A stretch of 64,000 nt of DNA from Tenuifilum sp040752515 (GCA_040752515.1 JBFMGQ010000004.1:62001-126000), one strand, 5' to 3'. Shown: positions 9,729 through 18,322, counted from the stretch's first letter. Notes: a model not told the origin generated them from the letters alone. Made by a program: numbers and translations.

Positions 9729-10310
9729 TTATCGATCTAAACCATCCCTAAGAGTTTTCAGGGCAAGCCTAATATGCGTTTCTATTGTCTTTTCGGAGAT
9801 GTTAAGTTGATCAGCTATTTCCTTATGGCTTAGTCCATGCTTTCGGCTAAGCTCAAATACTTTTTTCCGCTGAGGCGGTAATTCATTAATTAATTTTTCC
9901 AGATGATCTTGAATATCTCGGAAAATAATCTCGTTTTCCAAACGAACCTGGTTCAACTCAAGGTAGTTACCTAAATGCTCCAGGTAAGCCAACTCGTTAA
10001 CTCGCTTACGGTGAATATTGAAAATGGTGTTCTTGGCTATGGTAAACAGGTATGAGCTTAACGAAAGATTGACATCAAGCCGGTCTCGGGTTTCCCAAAC
10101 CTTTACAAAAACCTCTTGGGTTATGTTCTCGGCATCCTCCTTGGAAATCATGAACCTAAGGGCAAAGTAATAAATCCTTTCGGCATACATATCGTAAAGC
10201 TGGGCAAAAGCCTCGTGGTTGCCCTCAATTACCTTAAGGACAATTTGCTTTTCCCTACTCAACTCTACAGTAACCTCCGGGTTACTCGTATGTTCCCTTT
10301 GCTCTTGCAA
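9729..10310 (-). CDS. ECF sigma factor, FecI-like
   Basis: A 193-residue sigma-70 family protein. Region 2 lies at about 28-98 (EAFAQLYDMYAERIYYFALRF, then ITQEVFVKVWE) and region 4 at about 135-190 (LPPQRKKVFELSRK, then GLSHKEIADQLNISEKTIE helix-turn-helix). This is the Bacteroidota ECF type that normally pairs with FecR and drives a SusCD system. Start: the only candidate before region 2 is a TTG at 10310, which overlaps the 3' end of iadA by 29 bp; an in-frame stop lies 12 bp further upstream. The usual order sigma-antisigma is not kept: iadA sits between fecR and this gene. Confidence 0.9.
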   Translation of the reverse strand: MQEQREHTSNPEVTVELSREKQIVLKVIEGNHEAFAQLYDMYAERIYYFALRFMISKEDAENITQEVFVKVWETRDRLDVNLSLSSYLFTIAKNTIFNIHRKRVNELAYLEHLGNYLELNQVRLENEIIFRDIQDHLEKLINELPPQRKKVFELSRKHGLSHKEIADQLNISEKTIETHIRLALKTLRDGLDR

Positions 10311-11454
10311 CTCCGTGTTTCAGTAAAAACTTTCCTTTGGCAATTATGTGAACTATTTCGAAATCACTATTTAAAAAAACCAAATCGGCATCGGCGCCTG
10401 TTTGTATTCGGCCTTTCCTTTTCAACTTTAAAATACGGGCTACATTAGATGTTACCACGCTTAACGCTTTTTCGAGGGGGAACCCTTCCTTTAGGTGGGT
10501 ATCAACCATCTCATTAAAAATGGATTTGGGTTGACCCATTTCAAGCCTGAGCAGTTCACCATTGTCATCGAACAATGGTAACGAACCATTTGCATCGGAA
10601 GTCATGGTAATATGCTGCAATGGAACCCCTGTTGCCACAAGCTCTACAATTGCCTTTGATGGCTTAACCTCATATTCTGGAAAATATGGGTAGGAACTTG
10701 CAGTAATATCAACATAACCCTCCTTCCCGTATTTCTTGGCATCTTCAAAAATGTAATCGTTACGGTTACAATGGGTTGGAAGGAACTGACGGTGGGTAAG
10801 CTCGCTTTGCGAAACAGCATCGTGAATGGGTTGGAAAGGGTTCTTGGCATCGCCCATGTGAATGTTCACTATACCAGCTTTACCGCCGAGCATTCCGCCC
10901 ACACGGGCTTCTTCAGCCAATCTGATTAGCTCAGCGGTTGTAGGCCACGAACTGCGATGGTCCGATAAGGCTATTTCGCCTGCACCTATAACCTCCTCTA
11001 TCAAAGCCAAATCGCGTGCAATAGAACCCGTTAAGGTAGGTGTTGGCACCTGATATGAACCAGTGTACATCCATGCCGATACACCTTCGACCCTTAGCGA
11101 TTTTGCTTTCATGAGAACAGCGTCGGGTGAGCGTGTTATTCCATCGGTTCCAAGGCAACCAATTACGGTTGTTATACCCCCGGCAATGAGCTGGCTGAGC
11201 TGCAATTCAGGGGTTCGGGTCGATGGGCCTCCCTCGCCTCCAGCACCTGCAATATGAACGTGAGCATCAATAAGCCCAGGGATCAGTTTCAAACCGCTAG
11301 CATCGATTACATCAACTTCTTGCCCCGAGAGTGTTTTGGCATTTATGCTTTCGGCTATGGCTATGATTGTATCGGTGCAAACCAAAATATCTTTTTTCCC
11401 TACGTATTCAGGAGTATAAACTTCTGCATTAGTAAAAAGGGTGAAGGTGGCCAT
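10282..11454 (-). CDS. iadA: Isoaspartyl dipeptidase (beta-aspartyl peptidase), amidohydrolase superfamily
   Basis: A 390-residue cytoplasmic enzyme, the same length as E. coli IadA and alignable throughout. Visible elements: metal ligands HVH (65/67), the substrate loop GAGGEGG (Glu74), SDHRSS (165-169), HMGD (His199), PTHCNRN (His228, Arg231) and SDANGS (Asp287). By my alignment the carboxylated bridging lysine of E. coli IadA (Lys162) is replaced by Glu160, a substitution found in other amidohydrolases. The enzyme splits beta-aspartyl dipeptides, the products of cyanophycinase. It begins 4 bp after fecR and overlaps fecI by 29 bp, so the three are one transcription unit. A regulatory gene pair split by the dipeptidase argues that the dipeptide is the substrate of the whole locus. 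Confidence 0.92.
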   Translation of the reverse strand: MATFTLFTNAEVYTPEYVGKKDILVCTDTIIAIAESINAKTLSGQEVDVIDASGLKLIPGLIDAHVHIAGAGGEGGPSTRTPELQLSQLIAGGITTVIGCLGTDGITRSPDAVLMKAKSLRVEGVSAWMYTGSYQVPTPTLTGSIARDLALIEEVIGAGEIALSDHRSSWPTTAELIRLAEEARVGGMLGGKAGIVNIHMGDAKNPFQPIHDAVSQSELTHRQFLPTHCNRNDYIFEDAKKYGKEGYVDITASSYPYFPEYEVKPSKAIVELVATGVPLQHITMTSDANGSLPLFDDNGELLRLEMGQPKSIFNEMVDTHLKEGFPLEKALSVVTSNVARILKLKRKGRIQTGADADLVFLNSDFEIVHIIAKGKFLLKHGVARAKGTYE

Positions 11455-11458
11455 GGTT

Positions 11459-12451
11459 TTACTGTTTAGGATAAATTACAATTTGTTTTTCGGTTTGAGT
11501 ATAACCAACAGGTATTGTCTTTGATATGATGAGCAGAGCCTCATCAATGGTTTCATTATCAATAGTCATGGTCAACCTATACTTACCCCTTAAATCATTG
11601 CTAATGGTAATATCAGTACCATACCATCGGCTGAGCTTTGCAACCAGACTCTCAATAGGCTCATCGTTAAAAATTAGTTCACCCCGCTCCCAGGCTGTAA
11701 TTGTATTAACATCAACCCTTGAAATCTCAAATCGATTTTGGTTAAGGTAAAAAGTTGCCGAATGGTTTGGTGCAAGAATAACGCTTTGTTGCTTTTTAGT
11801 TGAGGGATCAACATATTTTAACCTAACCTTCCCGGAAATCAAAGTTGCTGTCACCAAGTTATCTGAAGGGTAGGCCATTACATTGAACACCGTGCCTAAA
11901 ACCTCAACCTCAACACCATTGGCAACAACAACAAAAGGATGATTGGGGTTATGAGTTACCTCAAAAACGGCTTCACCCGAAAGCTCAACACGTCGGATTT
12001 TTTCACTAAAAACTTTAGGGTACTTAAGGGTTGTTTGCTTATTGAGTATAACCTTTGAACCATCGGGTAGCATAACCTCCTGAGCAGTATTGCTACCGCT
12101 AAAAAATGATAGCATTTGTTTCTCAGCAAAATTTCCTTTATTCCAAGCAAAATAAATTGTCAAGAACGATAGAGCTACTAATACTGCAACAGATGCAGCC
12201 ACTTTTAAGGCTGGCTTTTGATACCATTGAATGGATGGCGAACTATTGGCATCAATTTGTTTATTGATTTCCTGGAACAATTTCTTCTTATCGAATGGAA
12301 AAGTACCTGAAAGGTCAGAAGTTTTGTTATTCCAAACCTTCTCAAGCATACTATTCGACTCATGCGAATTAAAAACCTCTTGCTTCTCCTTCTCCGAAGC
12401 AATCCCCAGCATCATTCGCTTCAACAGTTTCGCATTTAACCTTGAGTTCAT
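11459..12451 (-). CDS. FecR-family anti-sigma factor
   Basis: A 330-residue protein with a cytoplasmic N-terminal region (1-80) that should hold the sigma factor, one membrane segment (about 82-103), a periplasmic FecR domain (about 123-215, with VMLPDGSKVILNKQT and FEVTHNPNHPFVV) and a C-terminal DUF4974 domain (about 258-330). It transmits the signal from the STN domain of the SusC transporter to the FecI sigma factor. It is the first gene of the unit fecR-iadA-fecI, 4 bp from iadA, and a terminator lies upstream, so transcription probably starts in the 12452-12545 interval. Confidence 0.92.
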   Translation of the reverse strand: MNSRLNAKLLKRMMLGIASEKEKQEVFNSHESNSMLEKVWNNKTSDLSGTFPFDKKKLFQEINKQIDANSSPSIQWYQKPALKVAASVAVLVALSFLTIYFAWNKGNFAEKQMLSFFSGSNTAQEVMLPDGSKVILNKQTTLKYPKVFSEKIRRVELSGEAVFEVTHNPNHPFVVVANGVEVEVLGTVFNVMAYPSDNLVTATLISGKVRLKYVDPSTKKQQSVILAPNHSATFYLNQNRFEISRVDVNTITAWERGELIFNDEPIESLVAKLSRWYGTDITISNDLRGKYRLTMTIDNETIDEALLIISKTIPVGYTQTEKQIVIYPKQ

Positions 12452-12544
12452 TCTAATCTATTTTCGGTAAAATTACTCATTTTTAAGTAATACATATTAC
12501 CTATGCCTTGCCCTTAATTGGAATAGGTTAATAAGTTTAAAAAC

Positions 12545-12574
12545 AAAAGGGCTACCGATTTTGGTAGCCCTTTT
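12545..12574 (-). terminator. Terminator downstream of the T9SS module-repeat gene
   Basis: A perfect 12-bp stem, AAAAGGGCTACC with GGTAGCCCTTTT around a 6-nt loop, with T-rich tails on both strands. It ends the gene at 12594-15119 and isolates it from fecR. Confidence 0.85.
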
Positions 12575-12593
12575 ATAGTGAGAAAATATTTGA

Positions 12594-15119
12594 CTACCTG
12601 ACAACTAACTTATTAATACCGGTCATACCCATATAGGTAGTACGAACCAAATAAATGCCATTGCCCCAATCTTTCGTTTCAAGAATTACTCGGGTTTGAT
12701 TACCTGTGGCACTAATTGATGCGCTATAAACCATTCGACCAACAACATCGGTAACAGTTATGTCAACTTTTCCGCCAAGTTGAGTTGGAACAAGAACTGT
12801 AGCTTTTTCGCTAGCCGGGTTGGGGTAAACAATTGTATTAAGTAGGTTCTTAACATTATCGTTTATTCCGCTAAGTACGTCGTTGTAAATGTGGATATTA
12901 TCTACAGCAAGGTTTGAACCACCGGGGGAACTGTTGGGTATCCCTGTATCGGGGTTAACGTAAAGATCAGTTATCAAGACAAATGCAATCCAAACCGGAC
13001 GGTTGAACCAACCATCGGGTGCACTAACAGTTTTGGCATTGCGCAGGTTAATGGATCGGGTTGCTAAGCCTTGTCCTGGGCGACCAACATATTGCGACCA
13101 GTTTTCAGGCTTAATCTCAAGCAGGATGTTACCTTCGGTTTCAAAGTATGAAATGGTTGGTGTAGCGCCTTCAACTGCAGGAGCAATTACCACCATGTAA
13201 TCGTCGGGATAATTTCCTGAACTAGTGGTCGACATGGCTTGCCAAGCAATTGTGGTATTATTCCCTAAGTCAACTTTTGGTAATATCATCCAATCGTAAG
13301 CTCTACCATCCATCGGCATGTTTGTGGTGTACGACGAAGCCATAGCCACCTGTGTTCCCTTTAATTCCTGACGGTTAGTGGTCGATACTACCCAAGCGCT
13401 ATCCTGCCAACGCTCTTCGCCTGCAGCTTGAGTATAGCCATCGCCATTAATTATAACCCATCCCGAAGGAATTAATACTTTATTCTCGAAATCCTCAAAA
13501 AGTAATGTCGTACGACCCTCAGCTGCCTTAGTTACGGTTACTGTCCAATCCTGAGTAGTTCCATCCTGGGCAGTTACTGTGTAGGTAACAGGGTTGGTAA
13601 AATTCTGGGCAACTCCGCTTGCCGGTGAAACGGTGGCGTACTGTGAAACAGTAATGGTAGGTACAAGTGCAGTTAAATCGGTTGAGAACGGAACTTCAGC
13701 GGTAACCTTGTGCTCAGCTGCATTTACTACACCGGTAACGGGTGGCGTAAGACCTTCGAACTTGAACGAAAGGATATCCTTTCCGGTAGCAGGTGCCGCT
13801 TTGTTTACAGTTACAACCCAGTTGTTTATTACTGAACCAAGTTCAAGCTTATAGGTTACAGGACTTGTAAAGTCGTTTGGAGTAACTCCGCTTTCTTGAA
13901 CCACATCATTAACCTTAACGGTTGCACCATTGGTGGTAAACGAAGCCACAAGGTTGGTTACATCTGTGGCATACGGAACTATTGCAGTAACCGTTTTTGC
14001 AGTTTTATCAATGGCACCTGCAACAACCGGATTTAACCCTTCAAATTTGTATGTTAGGAATTCGGGTTCTGCAGGAGCTTCCCATTCTTCAAAACTACCA
14101 TTTACAATAAGGTTGGTTGTTCCGCCATTCTCAAAGTAGCGTGCATTATCGGCCCAGAAGGTACCACTACCAGCCCAGGCAGCATCAGTACCCATGCGTA
14201 TGGCCACATAGGCCAGGGTTGCTCCTGCAGGGGCTGTTCCCGAAATGGTAATGGTTTGCCAGTCGCCTGAGTCGGTTGTTGCTCCGCTTGTTTGGCGTTC
14301 TAGGTAAGAGGTGTTGGGTGCAGAGAAAAACCATAAACGGGCCGAAATCTTGCACGCTGGGTCGTTATCCAAGTAATCTATTTTGAACTCGTAGGTTGCA
14401 CCACCCGTTACGGCAAAGGTATCGCATATAAAGTATGGTGTTCCATCATCGGTAAAGGTATACTTAACAGAATAAAATCCATTAGTGCTTTTGGTATTCT
14501 CTGGTAATATGATTGAAGTTTTGGTGGGATCGTAAAGATCTTCACGCCAATTCTTTATAGTAGAGTTGGCGGGAATAATCCAACCCTCAAAACTTCCATT
14601 TTTAATAAGGTTGATAGTTCCACCATTCTCAAAGTAGCGTGCATTATCGGCCCAGAAGGTACCACTGCCTGCCCAGGCAGCATCGGTACCCATGCGTATG
14701 GCCACATAGGCTAGGGTTGCTCCTGCCGGAGCTGTTCCCGAAATGGTAATGGTTTGCCAGTCGCCTGAGTCGGTTGTTGTTCCGCTTGTTTGGCGTTCTA
14801 GGTAAGAGGTGTTGGGCGCAGAGAAAAACCATAAACGGGCCGAAATCTTGCACGCTGGATCGTTATCCAAGTAATCTATTTTGAACTCGTAGGTTGCACC
14901 ACCTGTTACGGCAAAGGTATCGCATATAAAGTATGGTGTTCCATCATCGGTAAAAACATACTTTAGGGAGTAATTACCCTCGCTCTTAACGCTGTTATCG
15001 CGGGTAATTGTTGACGTTTTTGTAAGATCGTAAAGATCCTCGCGCCAGTATAGCGGCTGAGCTATGGTAGCCGCTGCCATGGCTATAAACAATGTGGTGA
15101 GTAAAATTTTTGACTTCAT
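12594..15119 (-). CDS. T9SS-secreted multidomain protein with duplicated binding-type modules
   Basis: About 841 residues. Signal peptide (about 1-20), then two near-identical modules of about 166 residues (each running from WREDLYD to NGSFE; beta-rich, resembling carbohydrate-binding CBM4_9/galactose-binding folds), two DUF5018-like/Ig-like units of about 85 residues (each with KFEGL...V and a closing W-V-V-T-V-N-K or W-T-V-T-V-T-K), a choice-of-anchor J type domain (about 545-755, starting LFEDFENKVLIPSGW and holding DDYMVVI and LAVDNIHIY) and a T9SS sorting domain (VYPNPASEK to the end). No catalytic motif seen. The ATG at 15119 was preferred over a GTG two codons upstream because it begins the signal peptide. 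It may bind the polymer or cell surface for the neighbouring enzymes (inference). Confidence 0.8.
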   Translation of the reverse strand: MKSKILLTTLFIAMAAATIAQPLYWREDLYDLTKTSTITRDNSVKSEGNYSLKYVFTDDGTPYFICDTFAVTGGATYEFKIDYLDNDPACKISARLWFFSAPNTSYLERQTSGTTTDSGDWQTITISGTAPAGATLAYVAIRMGTDAAWAGSGTFWADNARYFENGGTINLIKNGSFEGWIIPANSTIKNWREDLYDPTKTSIILPENTKSTNGFYSVKYTFTDDGTPYFICDTFAVTGGATYEFKIDYLDNDPACKISARLWFFSAPNTSYLERQTSGATTDSGDWQTITISGTAPAGATLAYVAIRMGTDAAWAGSGTFWADNARYFENGGTTNLIVNGSFEEWEAPAEPEFLTYKFEGLNPVVAGAIDKTAKTVTAIVPYATDVTNLVASFTTNGATVKVNDVVQESGVTPNDFTSPVTYKLELGSVINNWVVTVNKAAPATGKDILSFKFEGLTPPVTGVVNAAEHKVTAEVPFSTDLTALVPTITVSQYATVSPASGVAQNFTNPVTYTVTAQDGTTQDWTVTVTKAAEGRTTLLFEDFENKVLIPSGWVIINGDGYTQAAGEERWQDSAWVVSTTNRQELKGTQVAMASSYTTNMPMDGRAYDWMILPKVDLGNNTTIAWQAMSTTSSGNYPDDYMVVIAPAVEGATPTISYFETEGNILLEIKPENWSQYVGRPGQGLATRSINLRNAKTVSAPDGWFNRPVWIAFVLITDLYVNPDTGIPNSSPGGSNLAVDNIHIYNDVLSGINDNVKNLLNTIVYPNPASEKATVLVPTQLGGKVDITVTDVVGRMVYSASISATGNQTRVILETKDWGNGIYLVRTTYMGMTGINKLVVR
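14119..14954. repeat. Two direct repeats of about 338 bp, 498 bp apart, inside the T9SS gene
   Basis: Bases 14119-14456 and 14617-14954 are nearly identical; I counted roughly ten single-base differences, most of them silent. They encode the conserved part of the two tandem modules and are separated by exactly 166 codons. Confidence 0.85.
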
Positions 15120-15209
15120 AGGCACTAAATTTTATAGTTAGGTTTCTATACATACACCCATCCTAGTACTATCACTTAATGGGTTAGCATTTTTTATTTG
15201 AGCTCATAT

Positions 15210-15227
15210 GCCAATCAATGAATTGGC
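15210..15227. promoter_or_regulatory. Small inverted repeat between divergent genes
   Basis: GCCAAT-6 nt-ATTGGC lies in the 188-bp interval between the T9SS module gene (minus) and the lipoprotein cyanophycinase (plus). It could be an operator serving either gene, but is short and may be chance. Confidence 0.25.
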
Positions 15228-15307
15228 TTATAAAATTGAATTCTAAGATTTTTTGATTCCGATTAAGTGTTAAGCCGATATTAATTGTATAATGAAAAAA
15301 CAAAGCC

Positions 15308-16156
15308 ATGACAGGGAAAAAAATACTCTTTTACCTTATGCTGGGCATTATTTCGTTATCGTTCTTGAAGTGTACCCAGCAAGTCAAAAGCAAAGGCAAA
15401 CTTTACATTATTGGTGGGGGAAAACGCCCCGATGCAATGATTCAGCAAATCATAAATCTTGCTAACCTGAGGGAAAAAGGTTACCTGGTTGTGCTACCCA
15501 TGGCAAGCGAAGAGCCCGATAGTGCAGTCTACTATGCAACCAAACAATTCACTGATCGGGGCATTTGCAATTCCCTTTCAATTATTTTTCAAAAGGGTGA
15601 TACCATTAAGCAATGGTGGATTGATACCTTAAAGAATGCTTCGTTGATATACATCTCCGGTGGCGATCAAAAAAAATTTATGGATATTGTTGGGGGCACA
15701 CCCATTCACGAGGCAATTGTTAACGCTTTCCAGAATGGTGCAGTAATTGCCGGTACAAGTGCAGGGGCTGCAGTAATGAGCAAACTCATGATTACCGGAC
15801 GTCAACTCAAGTTTCCCGATGATGAAAGGTACGGGCAGGTAGTAGCTAAAAACATAGAGGTAACTGAAGGTTTAGGCCTTGTTAAACGAATTATTGTTGA
15901 TCAGCACTTTATTAAGCGCGAGCGCTTAAACAGGCTCATATCGGTCAGCATTGAGAATCCCGATTACCTCTGTGCAGGCATAGATGAATCGACCGCCCTC
16001 TTGGTGTCGGGCGATAGCGCGACCGTTTGTGGCGTTGGCCAGGTGGTCTTGCTTGATGCCTCTAAAGCAGAAATCATTAGTAAAGACTCGCTTTTGGGTG
16101 TAAAAAATCTTAAAATTGATGTTCTTACCCCCGGGCAACGATTTAGATTGCCATAA
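15308..16156 (+). CDS. Cyanophycinase-like lipoprotein (peptidase family S51)
   Basis: A 282-residue protein. The signal ends SFLKC (lipid Cys22), placing it on a membrane surface rather than in the cytosol. The S51 fold is complete: IIGGG near 34-38, ISGGDQ near 116-121, the nucleophile motif AGTSAGA with Ser151, DQHF with His200, and GIDESTAL with Glu227. Length fits cyanophycinases (about 270-280 residues), which hydrolyse the beta-Asp-Arg polymer to dipeptides with a serine mechanism. It is transcribed divergently from the fecR-iadA-fecI side. With the T9SS enzyme it forms a surface/periplasmic pair, perhaps for polymer and shorter fragments respectively (inference). Confidence 0.88.
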   Translation: MTGKKILFYLMLGIISLSFLKCTQQVKSKGKLYIIGGGKRPDAMIQQIINLANLREKGYLVVLPMASEEPDSAVYYATKQFTDRGICNSLSIIFQKGDTIKQWWIDTLKNASLIYISGGDQKKFMDIVGGTPIHEAIVNAFQNGAVIAGTSAGAAVMSKLMITGRQLKFPDDERYGQVVAKNIEVTEGLGLVKRIIVDQHFIKRERLNRLISVSIENPDYLCAGIDESTALLVSGDSATVCGVGQVVLLDASKAEIISKDSLLGVKNLKIDVLTPGQRFRLP

Positions 16157-16367
16157 AATTTGTTGATAGTTGATGATGATTGTACAAAAAATATGAATCT
16201 AAGGGCATGACAAGCTCCAGAAATACTACAAGTTGGACAGGTTATAGAACCGCGCATGGAGGAGGGCTTGAATTTTGAGTATTAAATCATGCGTAGTGGA
16301 AAACGTTCTTTTTCATATTCCCATCTGAACAAGGTACACCGAAAACTGCACACTAACTACTTGTACA

Positions 16368-17492
16368 TTAAACCCCAGCCAGTCTACTTAGTGCATCCTT
16401 GAATTCCTGTTTTGGAACGGAGATATTCATTGCCAGATAGCGGTGGCATTGCCTATCGTGGTAAAACCATGAGAGCGGCAAAAGCCCTACGCCTTTTTCA
16501 ACAATCAACTTTTCTGCCATCTCAGTATCACGGATATCAGCGTAATTCTTATAGTTTAGCATCACCATATACCCTGCCGATTGCTTCACGGGTCGAAATT
16601 TGCTATCCCTTAGCGCTTCCTGTAGGAGTTTATAGTTCTCATCTAAAAAATCGGCCAGCATGTGCCCTTCAACCTGAGCGCTAAGAATATTGATATAATC
16701 TTGGGCTCGGCTAAGGTTAGGATTAGCGGTAATTGCCGAATGGATATTCTTGTATGTACCCATTAATTGCTCGGGCGCAATGCAGTATGCTATTTCGGTA
16801 TCAGCTAAAGCCACCGGAATGTTTAGTGAGCCAATCCGGTAAGTTACCTGGCATAGCCTAGGATAGAAATTCACACTGGTTCCTTCATGGTTTCTATAAC
16901 CCAGCTCGACCATCGACTCGTTGATAACGAGCTTGATTTTGGTACCGTTGATTAATCTTTGAAGTTCCTCATAGTCCTCAGCGGTTAAAGCTTGTCCGGT
17001 TAAAAGGTGAGGCGATGATATAACCATGAGTTTAGTTGTAGCGTTAATTGCTCGCTGAACCTCGCACCAATCAATTTTAAAATCGGGACCTTTTAATGGA
17101 ATATATACCGGACGGGCACCGCAAAGCTCAACTGCGGTTTTCAGGTTTGAAGTAAAGGGTTCAAACACAATTACACTATCACCATCCTTTACGGTTGATG
17201 CAATGGCTAAAAATACCGCCAGATTTACTCCACCTGCAAAGGTAATCTCGGTTTCAGGGTTAATCGCCCTAAAGTATTTGTTGAGTATGTAACTCGAGAG
17301 CTTTTGGTAAGGATTGATGTTCTCAAGGTTGTCTGTACCAAAATTGTAGGTATCAACACTACTATTAAAAAACTCTTGGAATCCTTTCTTACTTGGTAAA
17401 AGCGAAGTCAGATTAATGGCACCATATTCCCCAATTAGCTTTTGCAAGCTATCGTCACTCAATGTTGAAATTTCGCCTATCTTTTGGGTCAT
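16368..17492 (-). CDS. Aminotransferase-fold protein lacking the PLP lysine
   Basis: A 374-residue protein with the outline of class I/II aminotransferases (YbdL/kynurenine aminotransferase type): FAGGVNLAVFLAIAS (about 85-99), VFEPFTSNLKTAVELCGARPVYIPL (motif region 109-133), SPHLLTG (160-166) in place of NPxNPTG, VINES (189-193) in place of the V-x-D-E-V/I-Y strand, and YCIAPEQL (236-243) after the active-site loop. No lysine occurs between residue 187 and residue 248, where the PLP Schiff-base lysine should lie (around 224), and the Asp that binds the pyridine nitrogen is Asn. The C-terminal carboxylate-binding Arg (HRYLAMN) seems kept. Probably a non-catalytic homologue; role unknown. It follows the cyanophycinase gene convergently. 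Confidence 0.75.
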   Translation of the reverse strand: MTQKIGEISTLSDDSLQKLIGEYGAINLTSLLPSKKGFQEFFNSSVDTYNFGTDNLENINPYQKLSSYILNKYFRAINPETEITFAGGVNLAVFLAIASTVKDGDSVIVFEPFTSNLKTAVELCGARPVYIPLKGPDFKIDWCEVQRAINATTKLMVISSPHLLTGQALTAEDYEELQRLINGTKIKLVINESMVELGYRNHEGTSVNFYPRLCQVTYRIGSLNIPVALADTEIAYCIAPEQLMGTYKNIHSAITANPNLSRAQDYINILSAQVEGHMLADFLDENYKLLQEALRDSKFRPVKQSAGYMVMLNYKNYADIRDTEMAEKLIVEKGVGLLPLSWFYHDRQCHRYLAMNISVPKQEFKDALSRLAGV

Positions 17493-17589
17493 AGTTTTTC
17501 AAAACAATGATTGTAGTTTAAAATTACAAATAGTATTTTAATTATCATATCAATTTTGATAGAATACAGGGTTTATTTGATGAACGGTA

Positions 17590-18318
17590 CTATTGGAACA
17601 GTTGGATGAGAATGGGAAGGGTTCTAAATCGAACTCCCGACCCTAAGTGAAAGCGGTAAAACGACGTTATGGCCTCAATGAGTATTTGCCGTTGGTTTTG
17701 GTTTAAACATAAGGTTTCGGGAGCAAACATTGGCGTGTCAATTAACTGGCTTAACATTTTGCTGGTTTGCTTTTCAAGCACAAAACCATGGGCTGGTTCT
17801 ACACCACAAAAAATACCATTTTTAATGTCGAAGTAGGGTTGAGCTTGGCTCCATCGGTTCAATGGATAAAATCCCAAATACCGCGACAGCTGCATCATAA
17901 AAATTAAATGGAAATTAGCCACACCGGACTGGAGGTTATCGAGCATCTGGATTGAGTTCTGGATAAAGGTAAAAAGATGCGGATTGGTTTCTTCTTCCCT
18001 AATGGTCCGGTAAATGAGTTCGCTCAGGAATATGGACATGGTGAGCTTAATGGGATTTTGGTGCAAACTGGTAATTGCGAAGGCAGGCGTAACCTCTTTT
18101 ATCCTGAACATTTCGGCATTAGGTCGGTGGTAGTAAACCACATCGAGCACCGACAGGGGTTGAAAATAAACATTCAACCCTGCCTTTTTCCCTTTAGGAA
18201 AAGCACTATTTACCAGCAAGGTGATTCGACCATGATCCTTTGCATAGCAACTTACTATAAGGCTATTTTCCCTATACCGAATAACCCTAAGTGTAATTAC
18301 CCTGTTCTGCTGTAGCAT
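17590..18318 (-). CDS. recO: DNA repair protein RecO
   Basis: A 242-residue protein with the N-terminal OB-fold start seen in RecO (VITLRVIRYRENSLIVSCYAKD, about 8-30, then GRITLLVNSAF) and the helical C-terminal part. RecO loads RecA together with RecR at SSB-coated gaps. No zinc-binding cysteine cluster is apparent, which is common in this phylum. It begins 4 bp after the porZ-like stop and is the last gene of the rdgB-porZ-recO run. Confidence 0.88.
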   Translation of the reverse strand: MLQQNRVITLRVIRYRENSLIVSCYAKDHGRITLLVNSAFPKGKKAGLNVYFQPLSVLDVVYYHRPNAEMFRIKEVTPAFAITSLHQNPIKLTMSIFLSELIYRTIREEETNPHLFTFIQNSIQMLDNLQSGVANFHLIFMMQLSRYLGFYPLNRWSQAQPYFDIKNGIFCGVEPAHGFVLEKQTSKMLSQLIDTPMFAPETLCLNQNQRQILIEAITSFYRFHLGSGVRFRTLPILIQLFQ

Positions 18319-18322
18319 GGAC

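Noticed and set aside
14119..14954. Direct repeats as an insertion or integrative element
   Set aside because: They are in frame, coding, and spaced exactly 166 codons; a protein module duplication explains them.
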